A stretch of 64,000 nt of DNA from NCBI GenBank assembly GCA_037044905.1, contig JBAOKB010000048.1, positions 1,054,001 through 1,118,000 on the forward strand, written 5' to 3'. The position numbers and the translations under genes are program-made. Positions 22,496 through 32,433 of the stretch are shown in pieces. The notes under the pieces were generated by a model that ran no database searches, had not been told where the DNA came from, and saw nothing but the letters and a program-made list of their open reading frames with translations. Position 1 is the first letter of the stretch; each line of letters begins with the position of its first letter. Origin of the DNA: Hortaea werneckii. Its lineage: Eukaryota > Ascomycota > Dothideomycetes > Mycosphaerellales > Teratosphaeriaceae.

Positions 22496-24745
22496 TTAGC
22501 TCGAAGCTTCCCTTGCAACAATCGCAGCCTCGACAGCATGAATGCGGGGGATGATTGGCCCACTTGCGTGCTGCACCTCAAAGACATGAAGCGGCCCCCT
22601 ATGCGTGGTCTCAGCATTGCTTATGAGGCAGTCGTCGCAAACGGCAAAACCATTCCCATCCCTGCTCTCGGAAGCACAGTGCTTGCAACGATAGAAGACG
22701 CCGAGAATGTGCGCGTTGCAGATCTCGCACATGATTGAAGCCACCGTCTTTCTCGTGACTGAGGGCATGGCGCGTGCCTCGAGAACCTTCCGGGCCGAGT
22801 CGACGATCTTCTCGATGATGCGTGTTTCGCCTTGGTCCTGCATCACGAAATCTGCATCGGAGGCATTGACAGCAGGTTCTTCTTCGCGCCTGGCCCTCTT
22901 CGCCTTCGCGAGGCCACGAGTCTGAGGAGCCCCAAGAGATCCATCGTCGTTTGCGTCCGCCCCACGTTTCCTGGATCCCAAAATGCCGAGAGGCTTGGCC
23001 TTCTTCTCGCAGGCCTTGCACAAGAAGGGCTCGTCTTGCCTCTTCCAGTACTCCATGTCCATCCTCAGACAATCGTATCTCTGGGAGCCCTCGTAGTGTG
23101 CCTTGGAGAAACGACCCTTTCCGACGCAAGCGGGATGGAAGGACTTCTCGCATCTCTCGCATGCTATCATGCTCTCCTCCGCCGGCGATTGGCAGACACA
23201 GTACCTCATGACTTCGTCGAAGTTGCCGAGATGAGGCTGGGCTTCCTCTTGGTCGTCGTCAAGGCTCATGAGAGTGTCGCCTTGAACCCCCAAGGAAAAA
23301 GTGGTATTCTCCTCACGCACCATCTTGTGGTGACGTTCTTCGGTGTGACTGAAGAAGGGGTCGCTGCGGTACCCGCCATTCCCGTGGGCGTTTGAGAAGC
23401 GTGAGGGCCGGATCATCTCTTCCATGTTTGCAACGGGGGGCAGTGGCTGCGTTGCATTGCCAAACCCCATGCGACTCGTGCCAGCCACTCTGAGGCGATC
23501 GACCTCTGTCTGTCTAGGCCTCTCAGGAGCATCTTGCATTTGGTGGTCGAGTGGCTGAGGCTCCGCAGCACGCCTTGCCCTACGACGAGGGTTCAGAGAG
23601 GAACCGAACATGCTGTCATTGAAGTCCATGTCCAGGTTCTGCGCCTCTCTGCCCTTGAGACCGACACGAGAAGCCTCCAAGCCGGAGATGAAGGTCGTTG
23701 TTCTCTTCTCCGCATACTTGGAAGCAACTCCTTTTTGCAGGACCGCCACAGCGTTCTCTTCGGCCTCCCGTTCCAGTCGTTCCTCGACTGTCTCCTCTTT
23801 CCTGAAAGGCTCTCGCTCGCGATATGACCTCCTGGTCGTGACATTGGGCGGCGAGAGGCTCCGTTTTGGCCTGCGGCGGATGACCGTTGAGTCACGGCGC
23901 ATACGCTCGAAGCCCACGTTCAAGCCTGTCATACTGGCCATTGCCTCCTCGGCTTTTTCGTCGATCCGACGCTTGTCGGCCTCGAGATTGTTGCCGTAGA
24001 CGTGGCTGGGCTGCGATGGTCTCGGCCTCACGGCGTTCATGCCCTTGCGCGGCATGAAGATGTTCACCTTGCCCGCATCGGCGCACTGGCGACACCTAAA
24101 GGGTGCTCGGTACACCTTTCCGTCAACCTTGATCGATTGCTTGCAGTTGCTGCCGCAGGCTTCAATATTTTTGGTCATGACTTCGTGACCGCAGGCGAGG
24201 ATGTGGTGATGCGGCCTCTCCAGACACGCTCCTTCGAAGCACACCGTTGCTGAGCGCTCTCCATTGCGCTCTAGTGCTCGGAACTTCTTCTGTTGGGCCT
24301 CCGGGGAGGACTGCTGGAGGGGAACGAATAGTCCCTCTTCGTCCTTTGACGATTGTAAGGCTGGACCAGTAGCCAATGTCGTGGACGGCATAGGCTGCTG
24401 GGGAAAGAACTCTGCGTCAAAGCTTGAAAGCACAGACTCGACCGGCAGCTGGTTGCTCCTGTTGTCTACAGTATCATCCAAAGTTCTAATTGGAAGTCCT
24501 GCATTGCCATACCCGGGCAGCGCGTAGGTCCGGATCGAACTTGGTGGTGCGAGCGTATCGTCCTTCGTTGGGTCGATGCGAGTAAGATTGGGAGAGGCTT
24601 TCTTGAAGCCTTCGTCCTCTGCCTCCGGCTCCTGCTTGATGTGACGGTTGTCGAACGCCATTGTCGGTGTTGCTCCTTCGGGCATCGCAGTCTTCTCTGG
24701 TTGCTGTGTGGGTTGGGTCGCGTAGTTGCTTGTCAGGTCGTTCAT
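22496..24745 (-). CDS. PHD- and ZZ-like zinc-finger protein with N-terminal CGH Cys/His module
   Basis: Single exon, 749 residues from the ATG at 24745. Three Cys/His regions are visible. The first, about residues 174-221, has C-x6-H-x-L-x-C-G-H-x-V-x5-E-x-C-x2-N-C followed by FRCRQC. The second, about 515-580, is PHD-like (YCVCQSPAEESMIACERC, FHPACVG, then FLCKACE after an insertion). The third, about 672-710, is ZZ-like (CEICNAHILGVFYRCKHC, FAVCDDC). Between them are basic, Arg-rich stretches, some resembling nuclear localisation signals. This suggests a nuclear, chromatin- or protein-binding role, but no catalytic domain is seen. The frame extends 101 codons upstream without support. The next two plus-strand genes carry the same N-terminal module. 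Confidence 0.75.
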   Translation of the reverse strand: MNDLTSNYATQPTQQPEKTAMPEGATPTMAFDNRHIKQEPEAEDEGFKKASPNLTRIDPTKDDTLAPPSSIRTYALPGYGNAGLPIRTLDDTVDNRSNQLPVESVLSSFDAEFFPQQPMPSTTLATGPALQSSKDEEGLFVPLQQSSPEAQQKKFRALERNGERSATVCFEGACLERPHHHILACGHEVMTKNIEACGSNCKQSIKVDGKVYRAPFRCRQCADAGKVNIFMPRKGMNAVRPRPSQPSHVYGNNLEADKRRIDEKAEEAMASMTGLNVGFERMRRDSTVIRRRPKRSLSPPNVTTRRSYREREPFRKEETVEERLEREAEENAVAVLQKGVASKYAEKRTTTFISGLEASRVGLKGREAQNLDMDFNDSMFGSSLNPRRRARRAAEPQPLDHQMQDAPERPRQTEVDRLRVAGTSRMGFGNATQPLPPVANMEEMIRPSRFSNAHGNGGYRSDPFFSHTEERHHKMVREENTTFSLGVQGDTLMSLDDDQEEAQPHLGNFDEVMRYCVCQSPAEESMIACERCEKSFHPACVGKGRFSKAHYEGSQRYDCLRMDMEYWKRQDEPFLCKACEKKAKPLGILGSRKRGADANDDGSLGAPQTRGLAKAKRARREEEPAVNASDADFVMQDQGETRIIEKIVDSARKVLEARAMPSVTRKTVASIMCEICNAHILGVFYRCKHCASESRDGNGFAVCDDCLISNAETTHRGPLHVFEVQHASGPIIPRIHAVEAAIVAREASS

Positions 24746-25751
24746 GTTGGCAAGAGCTGTGTAGATTCTGGTTGACAGCAGGTGTTGGCTTTTGGTATGC
24801 CTTGCTGAGGAGAAAGTTGACTGGTAAGAAGTTGGTTTGTCTTGAAAGGAGTTGGGATCTTGGGCGAAGATATATACTCGAACGTCGCCAAGTGTTTCCG
24901 ACGGGTGTGTCTCGCGACAGACGCAAGGATTCACAACTACCGCCAAACTCGTCGTATACCTGCCTGTGAATGTAACTTTGGGGTCAGCTATCGCCCCCAA
25001 CACAACGAACGCGGTCCAAAAAAGGAGAAAGTGGTCGCGGAGCAGCAAGTTCAGGTTATTCTGTGCTATTCACGCCCATGGGTCTAGGCGGAGGCACTTG
25101 GTCATAGATTGGATGAATGAAGGAGGGGTCGCAAGTCAAGGGGCGAAGTGTTGTTACCTATTCCGCTTACGTCACCAGATGCCAAGCCAACCAAGCGACC
25201 ATATACGGAAGGAGCGACCCAGTCCAGTAAATTGCTGACGCCGGTCGCCCGTTGGATTCAACTTCGAATGGACATTTGTCGCCATCCCCCACCTCCCTTC
25301 CCGGCGAAGAAGGAAAATGGTAAAAAATTAATAGGGCCAGAAAAAGGACAAAGAAGTAAGGGAAAAATCAAAGATTGACCTTCAGGGGCTGAATGGCATT
25401 GTTCGTCGAGAACACATAATGTTGCCTGTGCCGAGGCGCACCTATCACGATGCAATTCTCGCCGCATCAGTATATAATTGGTTGGATGTAATGATATTCG
25501 GAATACTCATCTTTGAACTCACCAGTATATTAAGAAGACGATGATCCGGTGTGTTGCGACTTGCATAATGCTAGTCTTCGTTGCGATTTGAGACATGCAG
25601 AACAAAGAGCCCAAATGTGTCTTACCACGTCCAACAATGTGCAAAGAGGACGTAGCAAACCGTTACGGTAAACTTTCGTGGCCTGTTTAAGGGACTGTCT
25701 CTGTTAGCACTTCAGAGAACAACTCAACTTACAACTCAGTGCTAACGCAAA
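24746..25751. promoter_or_regulatory. Divergent intergenic region between the two CGH-module genes
   Basis: About 1 kb between the divergent starts of the PHD/ZZ gene and its shorter relative, so it should hold both promoters. The PHD/ZZ frame stays open for part of it (to 25048) without signs of coding. No TATA box is obvious. Confidence 0.45.
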
Positions 25752-26825
25752 ATGCAAAGACCTCAAAGGCAGACCCGAATGGTGACGCCTTCGCAGACTC
25801 CAAACCAACTTGCGCGGAACACTGTTCATTCTCACAGTCAGATGACCTCCGTTTCTATCCGGTGCCATTCTCCATCTTTCCGTCGCTATGTCGGTAGCAG
25901 AGCAGAAGGACCAGGATTTTCGCGCATACCGTCCTCACGCAGCTCAAGCGGTTCAAGTCAGTCCTCAAGCACTTCAAGCCAGTCTTCGAGCAATTCAAGC
26001 CAATCTTCAAGCCCACCAAACCCAGCATCAACGGCACGGTCTCCTACACCATTCTCAAGTCCACCAAAGCTCTCTGATCGATCGCAGACGACGACCAGCT
26101 CTCTGCCAACTTCATCAGCCGCTGGGATACCTAATGCTTCCTCTGTCCCAACGCTACGGGTGATGATACCAACACCACCTCCGAGCCCACCAAAAAGCAA
26201 CGCTCGATTCTCAGATGACGGGGAGTCCCTCTACATTGGGGCCCACTTTGCAGAGCCTTGCACAGTCGGCTGTCTCGCGCACGTCCTCTCTTGCGGCCAC
26301 AAGGTGTACGCCACTACTGCGGAGCCCTGTGCACGCAACTGTTACCATCCACCCAATCCATCGCCTCCCGGTAGCAAGCCGTACAGGAACACTTCTAACT
26401 CTCGAACCGATAATGAAGGTTTTATCTGTCCAGTATACGTCGACTCGTTCATCAAGGACAGATTTCGCTCGTTCATGGTAGATCTCAAGTCAAGGGTGAC
26501 GAAAATTGAAGGATATAATTTGGGTCCACTGCCGTTTGGCTGGATCCAGAAATCCATTCCACTGCATCTCCTAATGGACCAGCACCAGTTCCGGAAGCGT
26601 ATCCAGGAGCTTGGCAGGCGCTGTAAAGCAGTCTCGAACGAGCCCTCGGGAGCTGGAGAGGACTTTGGTCAGTCGATAGCGCCAGAATTCGAGTTGGCAG
26701 AGCATCAGAAGCCCGAGGTGGTCAGAAGGAAGGGTAGGCTGCCTGTTGTTGTGCGGAAGACGCCAGCTCTTGATCATTTCATCGAGCAATTGCGATCTGT
26801 CCAGGTGGAACATGAGAATGTTTGA
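25752..26825 (+). CDS. CGH-module protein, short form with Ser/Gln repeats
   Basis: Single exon, 357 residues. The N-terminal half is disordered and Ser/Pro/Thr-rich, with three SSSxSSQ units (residues 64-84) encoded by a 21-bp tandem repeat. Residues about 170-227 carry the same Cys/His signature as the PHD/ZZ neighbour with identical spacing (HVLSCGHKVYATTAEPCARNC). The distal F-x-C-x-x-C pair reads FICPVY, so the last Cys is replaced by Tyr. The C-terminal region is helical and charged, with QHQFRKRIQELGRRCKAV. No PHD or ZZ finger is present. The function is unknown. It looks like a truncated or diverged duplicate of the neighbouring gene, transcribed in the opposite direction. Confidence 0.65.
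   Translation: MQRPQRQTRMVTPSQTPNQLARNTVHSHSQMTSVSIRCHSPSFRRYVGSRAEGPGFSRIPSSRSSSGSSQSSSTSSQSSSNSSQSSSPPNPASTARSPTPFSSPPKLSDRSQTTTSSLPTSSAAGIPNASSVPTLRVMIPTPPPSPPKSNARFSDDGESLYIGAHFAEPCTVGCLAHVLSCGHKVYATTAEPCARNCYHPPNPSPPGSKPYRNTSNSRTDNEGFICPVYVDSFIKDRFRSFMVDLKSRVTKIEGYNLGPLPFGWIQKSIPLHLLMDQHQFRKRIQELGRRCKAVSNEPSGAGEDFGQSIAPEFELAEHQKPEVVRRKGRLPVVVRKTPALDHFIEQLRSVQVEHENV
25941..26003 (+). repeat. 21-bp coding minisatellite (three SSSxSSQ units)
   Basis: Three imperfect 21-bp copies encode SSSGSSQ, SSSTSSQ and SSSNSSQ inside the short CGH-module gene. A partial fourth copy (SSS) follows. The copies differ mostly at the central codon. Confidence 0.8.
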
Positions 26826-27251
26826 AGTTGTTTGTCCCACAGTACAAGTTCTTCGGAAAGCGTTGACTTTGCTTGCGAGAAGAAGATATCTTTGCTCTTC
26901 CGAGATAGGCTTGGGACAGAACAAGGATTCGCTGCGGTTCTAGATAAAAGTTCTAGCTCTTAGTTATCACGAGAACATAACGCCACAGATGTTGTATCAG
27001 CTCGGACTGTCTGTCATTCACCGATGAAGACGCAGAAATTTGCACATTCGGGGCACGACTTCTGGGTCTTGGTTCTTATTGTAGTCTTCAGTGAACGTAG
27101 GGCACCTTGCTTGTCGACTGCACATGATAGGAACGAGTAGAGATCCTGTCTAGATTGCACATGTCTAAGTACAGTGTCAACCTTGAGCGAGTGCTGTGCT
27201 ATTGCAAATCGAGGACCATGTACTTCTCATTCCACGTCTACGACTCTCATC
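26826..27251. other. Intergenic region
   Basis: About 430 bp between the two plus-strand CGH-module genes. Nothing beyond the expected 3' and promoter sequence was recognised. Confidence 0.45.
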
Positions 27252-28361
27252 ATGTACGACGAAGAAGCGTTCTATAGCCCACCAGCTTTGGCCATGTCGT
27301 CACCTGGCAAAGACACACAGGGTTGTACTGACGAGTCGGCAGAGTCCGCCAGCCTTGAGAGTACAGAACTACCGACCACCATAAGACACTCCACCAGGGG
27401 TTTCGGCGGTAACCCGTCGAACAAAAATAGTGAAGACCTTCCAGTGTTTGCTCTTTCGAACGAGGATTGCCAGGTGTCCGTGCAAGAGCGGGCATATTGG
27501 CATCATCCAAGCAACCCATATGCCGAAGGTCATGCCAACAGAGGGATCGATTCGATCCACCATTTGTCTGAAAGTCATACGGTCAAGTCGAAGACCCAGA
27601 TCAAAGCCGCCAGAGCTAAACGAATGAACTCTCTCCGTGCAACTAGTGCTGAGCAATGGCCCGGGAAGGTCAGCTATCTAACGCCGGAGAGTCTCCAGCG
27701 TCTATCTCCATATGTCGGAGTTCACGTCGACAGCCCATGTACAGCAGGCGATCTCATTCACGCGCTGAAGTGCGGCCATAAGGTCATGACCGACTACCCC
27801 GAAGTCTGCGCGGCAAATTGCATAGGCGCCTTCGTCCGGTATGCCAACCCCAAGGATCTTGATAGACCCTTCAACTGTAATGCCTGCATCAACGAGCATC
27901 TGAATTCGGTGCATGCTGGCAAGCTAGCATCCACAGTCGAGGTTCACCTGGTGAATCCTTGGAGAACCTGGGGCTGGAAAAGCTGGCTGAAGACAGGCAT
28001 TGGATTTGTCAACAGCGAGGACAGGCCTGAACTTCAGATTGCTTGCTTGGATCTTCAGGTCCGGGGGAGGCATTGCGGGGCAGTGTTTGACCCGATATCA
28101 TTCGAATACACTGGGAGATTGTTGAGCCAGACGGAGCAACTTCTTTTGGCGACTGAAGGCCAGATACTTAGTGAAAGCTGCCGAGACCTTGCATGCTCGT
28201 CCGGGGACGTTGGATCCAAGATGAGGCAATCAAACAGCGAGGATATACCATGTCTGAACGTGGTAGATGAAGTGGCCAATAAAGCATCTCGACGACGACC
28301 GCTATGGACAAAGCATATCCCTGTCATTACTCACCGATTTCCTCGGAGCAAGCGAAGCTAG
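27252..28361 (+). CDS. CGH-module protein, third member of the local family
   Basis: Single exon, 369 residues from the ATG at 27252; the longer frame above it starts with GTG. The N-terminal 150 residues are polar and disordered. Residues about 163-212 carry the shared signature with exact spacing (C-x6-HALKCGHKVMT-x3-EVCAANC) followed by FNCNAC, so the full Cys set is present. Downstream is a segment around WRTWGWKSWLKTGIGFVNSEDRPELQIACLDLQVRGRHCGAVFD-type sequence. Its CxxxxRGRHCxAV portion is echoed by GRRCKAV in the second member, which suggests homology beyond the Cys module. The C-terminus is basic. I do not recognise a described domain. A nuclear or zinc-binding role is inference from the larger neighbour. 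Confidence 0.65.
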   Translation: MYDEEAFYSPPALAMSSPGKDTQGCTDESAESASLESTELPTTIRHSTRGFGGNPSNKNSEDLPVFALSNEDCQVSVQERAYWHHPSNPYAEGHANRGIDSIHHLSESHTVKSKTQIKAARAKRMNSLRATSAEQWPGKVSYLTPESLQRLSPYVGVHVDSPCTAGDLIHALKCGHKVMTDYPEVCAANCIGAFVRYANPKDLDRPFNCNACINEHLNSVHAGKLASTVEVHLVNPWRTWGWKSWLKTGIGFVNSEDRPELQIACLDLQVRGRHCGAVFDPISFEYTGRLLSQTEQLLLATEGQILSESCRDLACSSGDVGSKMRQSNSEDIPCLNVVDEVANKASRRRPLWTKHIPVITHRFPRSKRS

Positions 28362-28731
28362 GCGTTACCATGTACGATGAGCAATGGTGATCATTTAGCG
28401 AAACATGAGATAGATCATATCAGAAGACGTGGTGTTCAAGTCCCTGAAGTGCGTTTACGGGTGGAGCCGGCGGAGTGCACGTGGGTGGAGCTTCGCCTCT
28501 TGATTCATCCGGTCGACTACACCTTGTCTCAATTATGCACCTATCACGCATGAGTTCAAAATGCAGAAAGCGGCTCGTCTACAATCTTCCTGGATGAGAT
28601 GCATGGCGCCGTCGACTCAACCGATGGCTTTTGGGCGATGCTACCATAAAAAAGAGGCCGGTACATGAGCTGTAGTAGCTCCTGTCTCTCCAACCGTACC
28701 GTTTCTTCCCAAGCCAAAGAAGCATCTCAAG
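28362..28731. other. Intergenic region
   Basis: About 370 bp before the secreted phosphatase gene, expected to hold its promoter. No clear motif. Confidence 0.4.
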
Positions 28732-29984
28732 ATGCGTGCATTCTTTGCCTTTGCTCTTGTTGGCGCAGCCAGTATTTCTGCGCAGTACATGAACGCCAGC
28801 AACTCGAGTTCCGGGTATATTCACTATGAAACCGTGAATGGCTATTTTCTTCAAGATGAGCCCTACACCGATCCTGAGACGTTCGACTATGTAAGAGAAT
28901 CATCTATCAATTTTCGAGCCGATGATGCTAATGCACTTAGTAGACGGCCTACAACTTTGGTCTGATGAACCGTACATACTCCGATCTTGATCTGGCCGGC
29001 AACCTCACTCAATGGCAGAGGTTCGAGGCTCAGGTGCAATTGTTGAACAATCAAGCACCGCTAAACACTGTTTACAAAGTCTTGTTCATGGGTCGACACG
29101 GTGAAGGGTTTCATAATGCGGCTCAAGACTACTATGGCACTCCAGCATGGAATGTAAGCACGATATCTTTTTCCATTGGAATACAATGATTTGGGGCTGA
29201 CATCACGCAGTGCTACTGGTCGCTGAAAAATGGCAACGAGACCGTTTCCTGGAAAGACCCCGACTTGACCGAAGAGGGTATCGAGCAAACTCTCATTGCC
29301 AATTCCTACTGGAAGAGCAGGATCGCAAGCCAGCACATTCCACACCCGCAGTCTTACTACTCATCGCCACTTACTCGCTGCCTCCGGACTGCCAACCTCA
29401 CTTTCGCTGACATCCCGACTCCGGAATACTATCCATTCGTGCCGACCGTCAAAGAGTTCTTCCGCGAGGGAATCAGCTTGCACACTTGTGACTGGCGCCG
29501 CAGCAAGACTTACGTGCAGAACCTATTCCCAGACTGGAACATCGAAGAAGGTTTCGCGGAGCTCGATCCGTACTGGAACGGTGTCACAGGTGAGACTAGC
29601 GATGGTCAGGACAAGCGATCTAAGATCGCCTTGGACTCGGTCTTCAGTAACGACGACCACACTTGGATTTCCATAACTTCTCACTCCGGCGAGATAGCCA
29701 GCATGCTGCGAGTGCTTGGCCATCAGTCTTTCAGTCTGAACACAGGAGCAGTCATTCCAGTCTTGGTCAAGGCTGAGTTCTTGTCATCTGGACCTGCCCC
29801 GAGCGATACTCCTTTCACAACTAGTACGCACTGTGCTTTGCCTCCAATTACAAGCGGCTCCGATGGCTGCGTTTGTAGCGGGACCGCATCCGCGGGAACC
29901 ACAGCAGGCATCACGACGCCCATCTACAACGTGACTATGAGTACCACTGCTGCTTCATATCCAACCGCCTATGGCAGCATGTAA
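28732..29984 (+). CDS. Secreted histidine phosphatase, phosphoglycerate-mutase fold
   Basis: Three exons, 28732-28890, 28944-29153 and 29211-29984, with introns of 53 and 57 bp, both phase 0. The product is 380 residues. The signal peptide is MRAFFAFALVGAASISA. The phosphatase motif RHGEG is at about 104-108, with catalytic His105. SSPLTRCLRTANL (the second Arg motif) follows, and SITSHSGEI supplies the second catalytic His. Several N-x-S/T sites fit secretion. The family includes yeast Pmu1-like phosphatases. The Ser/Thr-rich C-terminal tail could be a spacer, but no clear GPI-anchor signal is visible. The substrate is unknown. It belongs to a different branch from the histidine acid phosphatase at 15-16.5 kb. 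Confidence 0.87.
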
Positions 29985-30274
29985 GTTCAAGGGGAAGGAA
30001 GTTAGATTTAAGAGTATGCAGTATATCCATGTAGATCCAGATTAGACATACAAAGACTGTGTCATTAAGATGAAATCTTTCCCTTCTCAGGTCCAGAGCA
30101 GTCATTCACCCTTCTGCTCGCTCGTCCCAGATTTCTGTCACCGCGCGCCCTTCTTCTGACATGCGGTGGCGTCATTAGTAAGCCATCAGCAACGACCTAA
30201 TAAACTCCCATCTCACAGCCACATACAACATCTTAACTCTCCAAACCCACCCCACTGATCACTTCTTGAAAACA

Positions 30275-30820
30275 ATGGAATCCGAGAAGCACCCACAATT
30301 AGTCTCAGAGACTGCAGCCTTCAAAGCAAGCTGCGCCTGCACCCGCATAACCCTGACAAGCACCCAACTCCCCATGTCCTGCTCAGCCTGCCACTGCATC
30401 CCCTGCCAAAAGCTCTCCGGCGGGCCTTTCCAAGCCTACGCCGAGACGGCCTCGGATGCACTGACGCTATACGACAACCAGGAACAGCTCCGCTACGAAG
30501 GTTTCCCCAAAGACGATATAAGCGGGATCGCTTACCTCCGGCTCTCGAAGTTGGGCGAGCGCGCGTATTGTGTGAGTTGTCGGACCCCGTTGGCCATGCG
30601 GTATAGGCATCGACCGGGCAGTACGGGGATCGCGATGGGGTGTCTTGATCAGGGGAGTGTGAAGGGGGAAAGTGCGCGGGCGGCGTTTAGAGTGGAGGAA
30701 CATATTTTTGCGGGGCAGAAGGCTTGGTGGTATGATATTCATGATGAGGTTCCGAAGTACGAGAGGTTTTCAAAAGGGTTTGAGGAGGAGATGCAGGTTG
30801 CTTTGGGGAAAGAAGGGTGA
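30275..30820 (+). CDS. GFA/CENP-V domain protein (glutathione-dependent formaldehyde-activating-like)
   Basis: Single exon, 181 residues from the ATG at 30275. The zinc ligands of the GFA fold are visible: SCAC near residue 23, CSACHCIPCQK near 40-50, and CVSCRTPL near 104-111, where the second metal site sits. The GGPFQAYAE segment also fits. In the family namesake the domain binds zinc and promotes the formaldehyde-glutathione adduct. Most fungal members have no proven activity, so the reaction is not assigned. It is convergent with the sulfatase, and the stop codons are only about 60 bp apart. Confidence 0.85.
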   Translation: MESEKHPQLVSETAAFKASCACTRITLTSTQLPMSCSACHCIPCQKLSGGPFQAYAETASDALTLYDNQEQLRYEGFPKDDISGIAYLRLSKLGERAYCVSCRTPLAMRYRHRPGSTGIAMGCLDQGSVKGESARAAFRVEEHIFAGQKAWWYDIHDEVPKYERFSKGFEEEMQVALGKEG

Positions 30821-30879
30821 GATTGACGGGAGCTTGGAGACTTTGTGGAATGGGGATTTTTACTAAATCTTGTTCGAAA

Positions 30880-32433
30880 CTATCCAAATTCCACCATCTT
30901 CGCCGGGTTGGACTCTGTCTCCGGCGGGACCCAATGTGGCCCCGCAGCATTACCAGGTCGTCTATGATCAAAGTCCAATCGATCCACGAGCTTGAGCCCG
31001 TACTTTTGCTGAGCATGTAGCGTGGTAATCGTACTGACGCCATCGCGGAACAGCCAGACATCGCCAGTCTCATACTGCTCAGTCTCCAGCTGACCGCGCA
31101 TCTCTTTCACTACATCGGCATATTGGGGGTTCTCTGCAAGATTTTCAATCTCTTCCGGGTCGTTCTCCATGTCAAAAAGCTCCTCGGGGCCGCGAAAGAG
31201 GTAATGCTGCAGTCGTCTCCGGCCGAGCATGACTTCGGGAGTATCTGTTTTATCATTGTCATTTGCCCCTTGAGCAGCATTACGGATGCCTTCCCATGAC
31301 AACGAGCAGTACAGGTCCGAAGCGAAGGGGAAGTCTAGGCGCCATGCGATGTTGCGATGGTACTTGAAACGGTGGTTGCGGAGGAAGCGGGTAGGCCAGT
31401 AATTCTGAATCTCGTGAAATGTGTGCGAGCCGAAGACGTGCTGTCGCCACTCGCCGTCAGGTAATATCGAGTTCCGGGAAAGAATCGGAAGGAAAGACTT
31501 CCCTCTTCTCGGCGGAGACTTTCCAGTGTTCTCTGTTCTGATCTGATTGTCTTGAGCCCCCGCCCAGGCAATGCAGGTCGGCAGTATATCCAGGAAAGAT
31601 ACCATATTCGGATTGACGACGTCTCCAGTGCTGCCTGGCTGATACACCAACAACGGCAGTCTCACACCAGCATCGTACAAAGTCGTCTTTGAATTGAGGA
31701 ACGGGCTCCCATTGTCAGAAACGAAAATGACCAGAGTATTCCGATCAAGACCCCGCTTCCGCAGCTCCTCCCTCAGAAGGCCAATACCATAGTCCATCCG
31801 ACTAACAGACTTGTAATATTCCACAAGCTCCGTGCGCAACTCGGGAACATCAGAGATGAAAGACGGAATCTCAACATCTTCAGGTCTATAATCCGGGATC
31901 TCAATATCTCGAACATCACTTTCATCGTTCCCAAACCCCTCCCGCGACTCATCTCGATGCGGATCCCTCAGACCGACGGTGAGATGGAACGGCCTGTTCG
32001 CCTCTTGGGCCTTATCGAAGAACCGTCCGGCTTCTGCGGCGTTGGCACGCACATCGCGCGTCATACTGGGCGCATACCATTCCCAGGGATAGACCTGGCG
32101 GGGACCTACGTGCACTTTCCCGACAATGCCGGTCTGGTAGCCGAGGGAGTTGAAGACGTGTGGCGTTGTTTCGATGTGATCGTGGGTTTGGAAGTGGCAC
32201 CAGCCCTGTAAGAGACCGTACTGTCCATTCTGGTGGGTGTGGAGTCCGGTGTAGACGGTCGAGCGGCTGCCGCTGCAACTTGCAGTGCTCGCGAATGCGT
32301 TCGTGAATCTCGTCCCATCAGCGGCAAGTGCATCGGCATGTGGGGTTTTGATTGCATCGAGACCGTAGCACCCCAGCATTAACCCAAGGTCATCTGCTAC
32401 TACGAGCAGGATGTTCCTATGCTCGCTAGTCAT
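30880..32433 (-). CDS. Sulfatase, heparan N-sulfatase (SGSH)-like
   Basis: Single exon, 517 residues from the ATG at 32433. The N-terminal metal ligands are VVADDLG (Asp14, Asp15). The formylglycine motif is C53-S-G-S-R57, and GLHTHQNGQYGL follows as in the SGSH/arylsulfatase group. GIVGKVHVGP and VIFVSDNGSP provide further substrate- and metal-site residues. The usual C-x-P-x-R has Gly in place of Pro. No signal peptide is obvious with this start, so it may be cytosolic. A longer frame to 32679 exists, but it reads as unlikely protein. Likely substrates are sulfate esters or sulfamates, perhaps for sulfur scavenging; this is inference. Confidence 0.9.
   Translation of the reverse strand: MTSEHRNILLVVADDLGLMLGCYGLDAIKTPHADALAADGTRFTNAFASTASCSGSRSTVYTGLHTHQNGQYGLLQGWCHFQTHDHIETTPHVFNSLGYQTGIVGKVHVGPRQVYPWEWYAPSMTRDVRANAAEAGRFFDKAQEANRPFHLTVGLRDPHRDESREGFGNDESDVRDIEIPDYRPEDVEIPSFISDVPELRTELVEYYKSVSRMDYGIGLLREELRKRGLDRNTLVIFVSDNGSPFLNSKTTLYDAGVRLPLLVYQPGSTGDVVNPNMVSFLDILPTCIAWAGAQDNQIRTENTGKSPPRRGKSFLPILSRNSILPDGEWRQHVFGSHTFHEIQNYWPTRFLRNHRFKYHRNIAWRLDFPFASDLYCSLSWEGIRNAAQGANDNDKTDTPEVMLGRRRLQHYLFRGPEELFDMENDPEEIENLAENPQYADVVKEMRGQLETEQYETGDVWLFRDGVSTITTLHAQQKYGLKLVDRLDFDHRRPGNAAGPHWVPPETESNPAKMVEFG

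Noticed and set aside
24746..25048. N-terminal extension of the PHD/ZZ gene with a signal-peptide-like start
   Set aside because: A secretory leader does not fit a nuclear-type zinc-finger protein, and the ATG at 24745 starts more plausible sequence.
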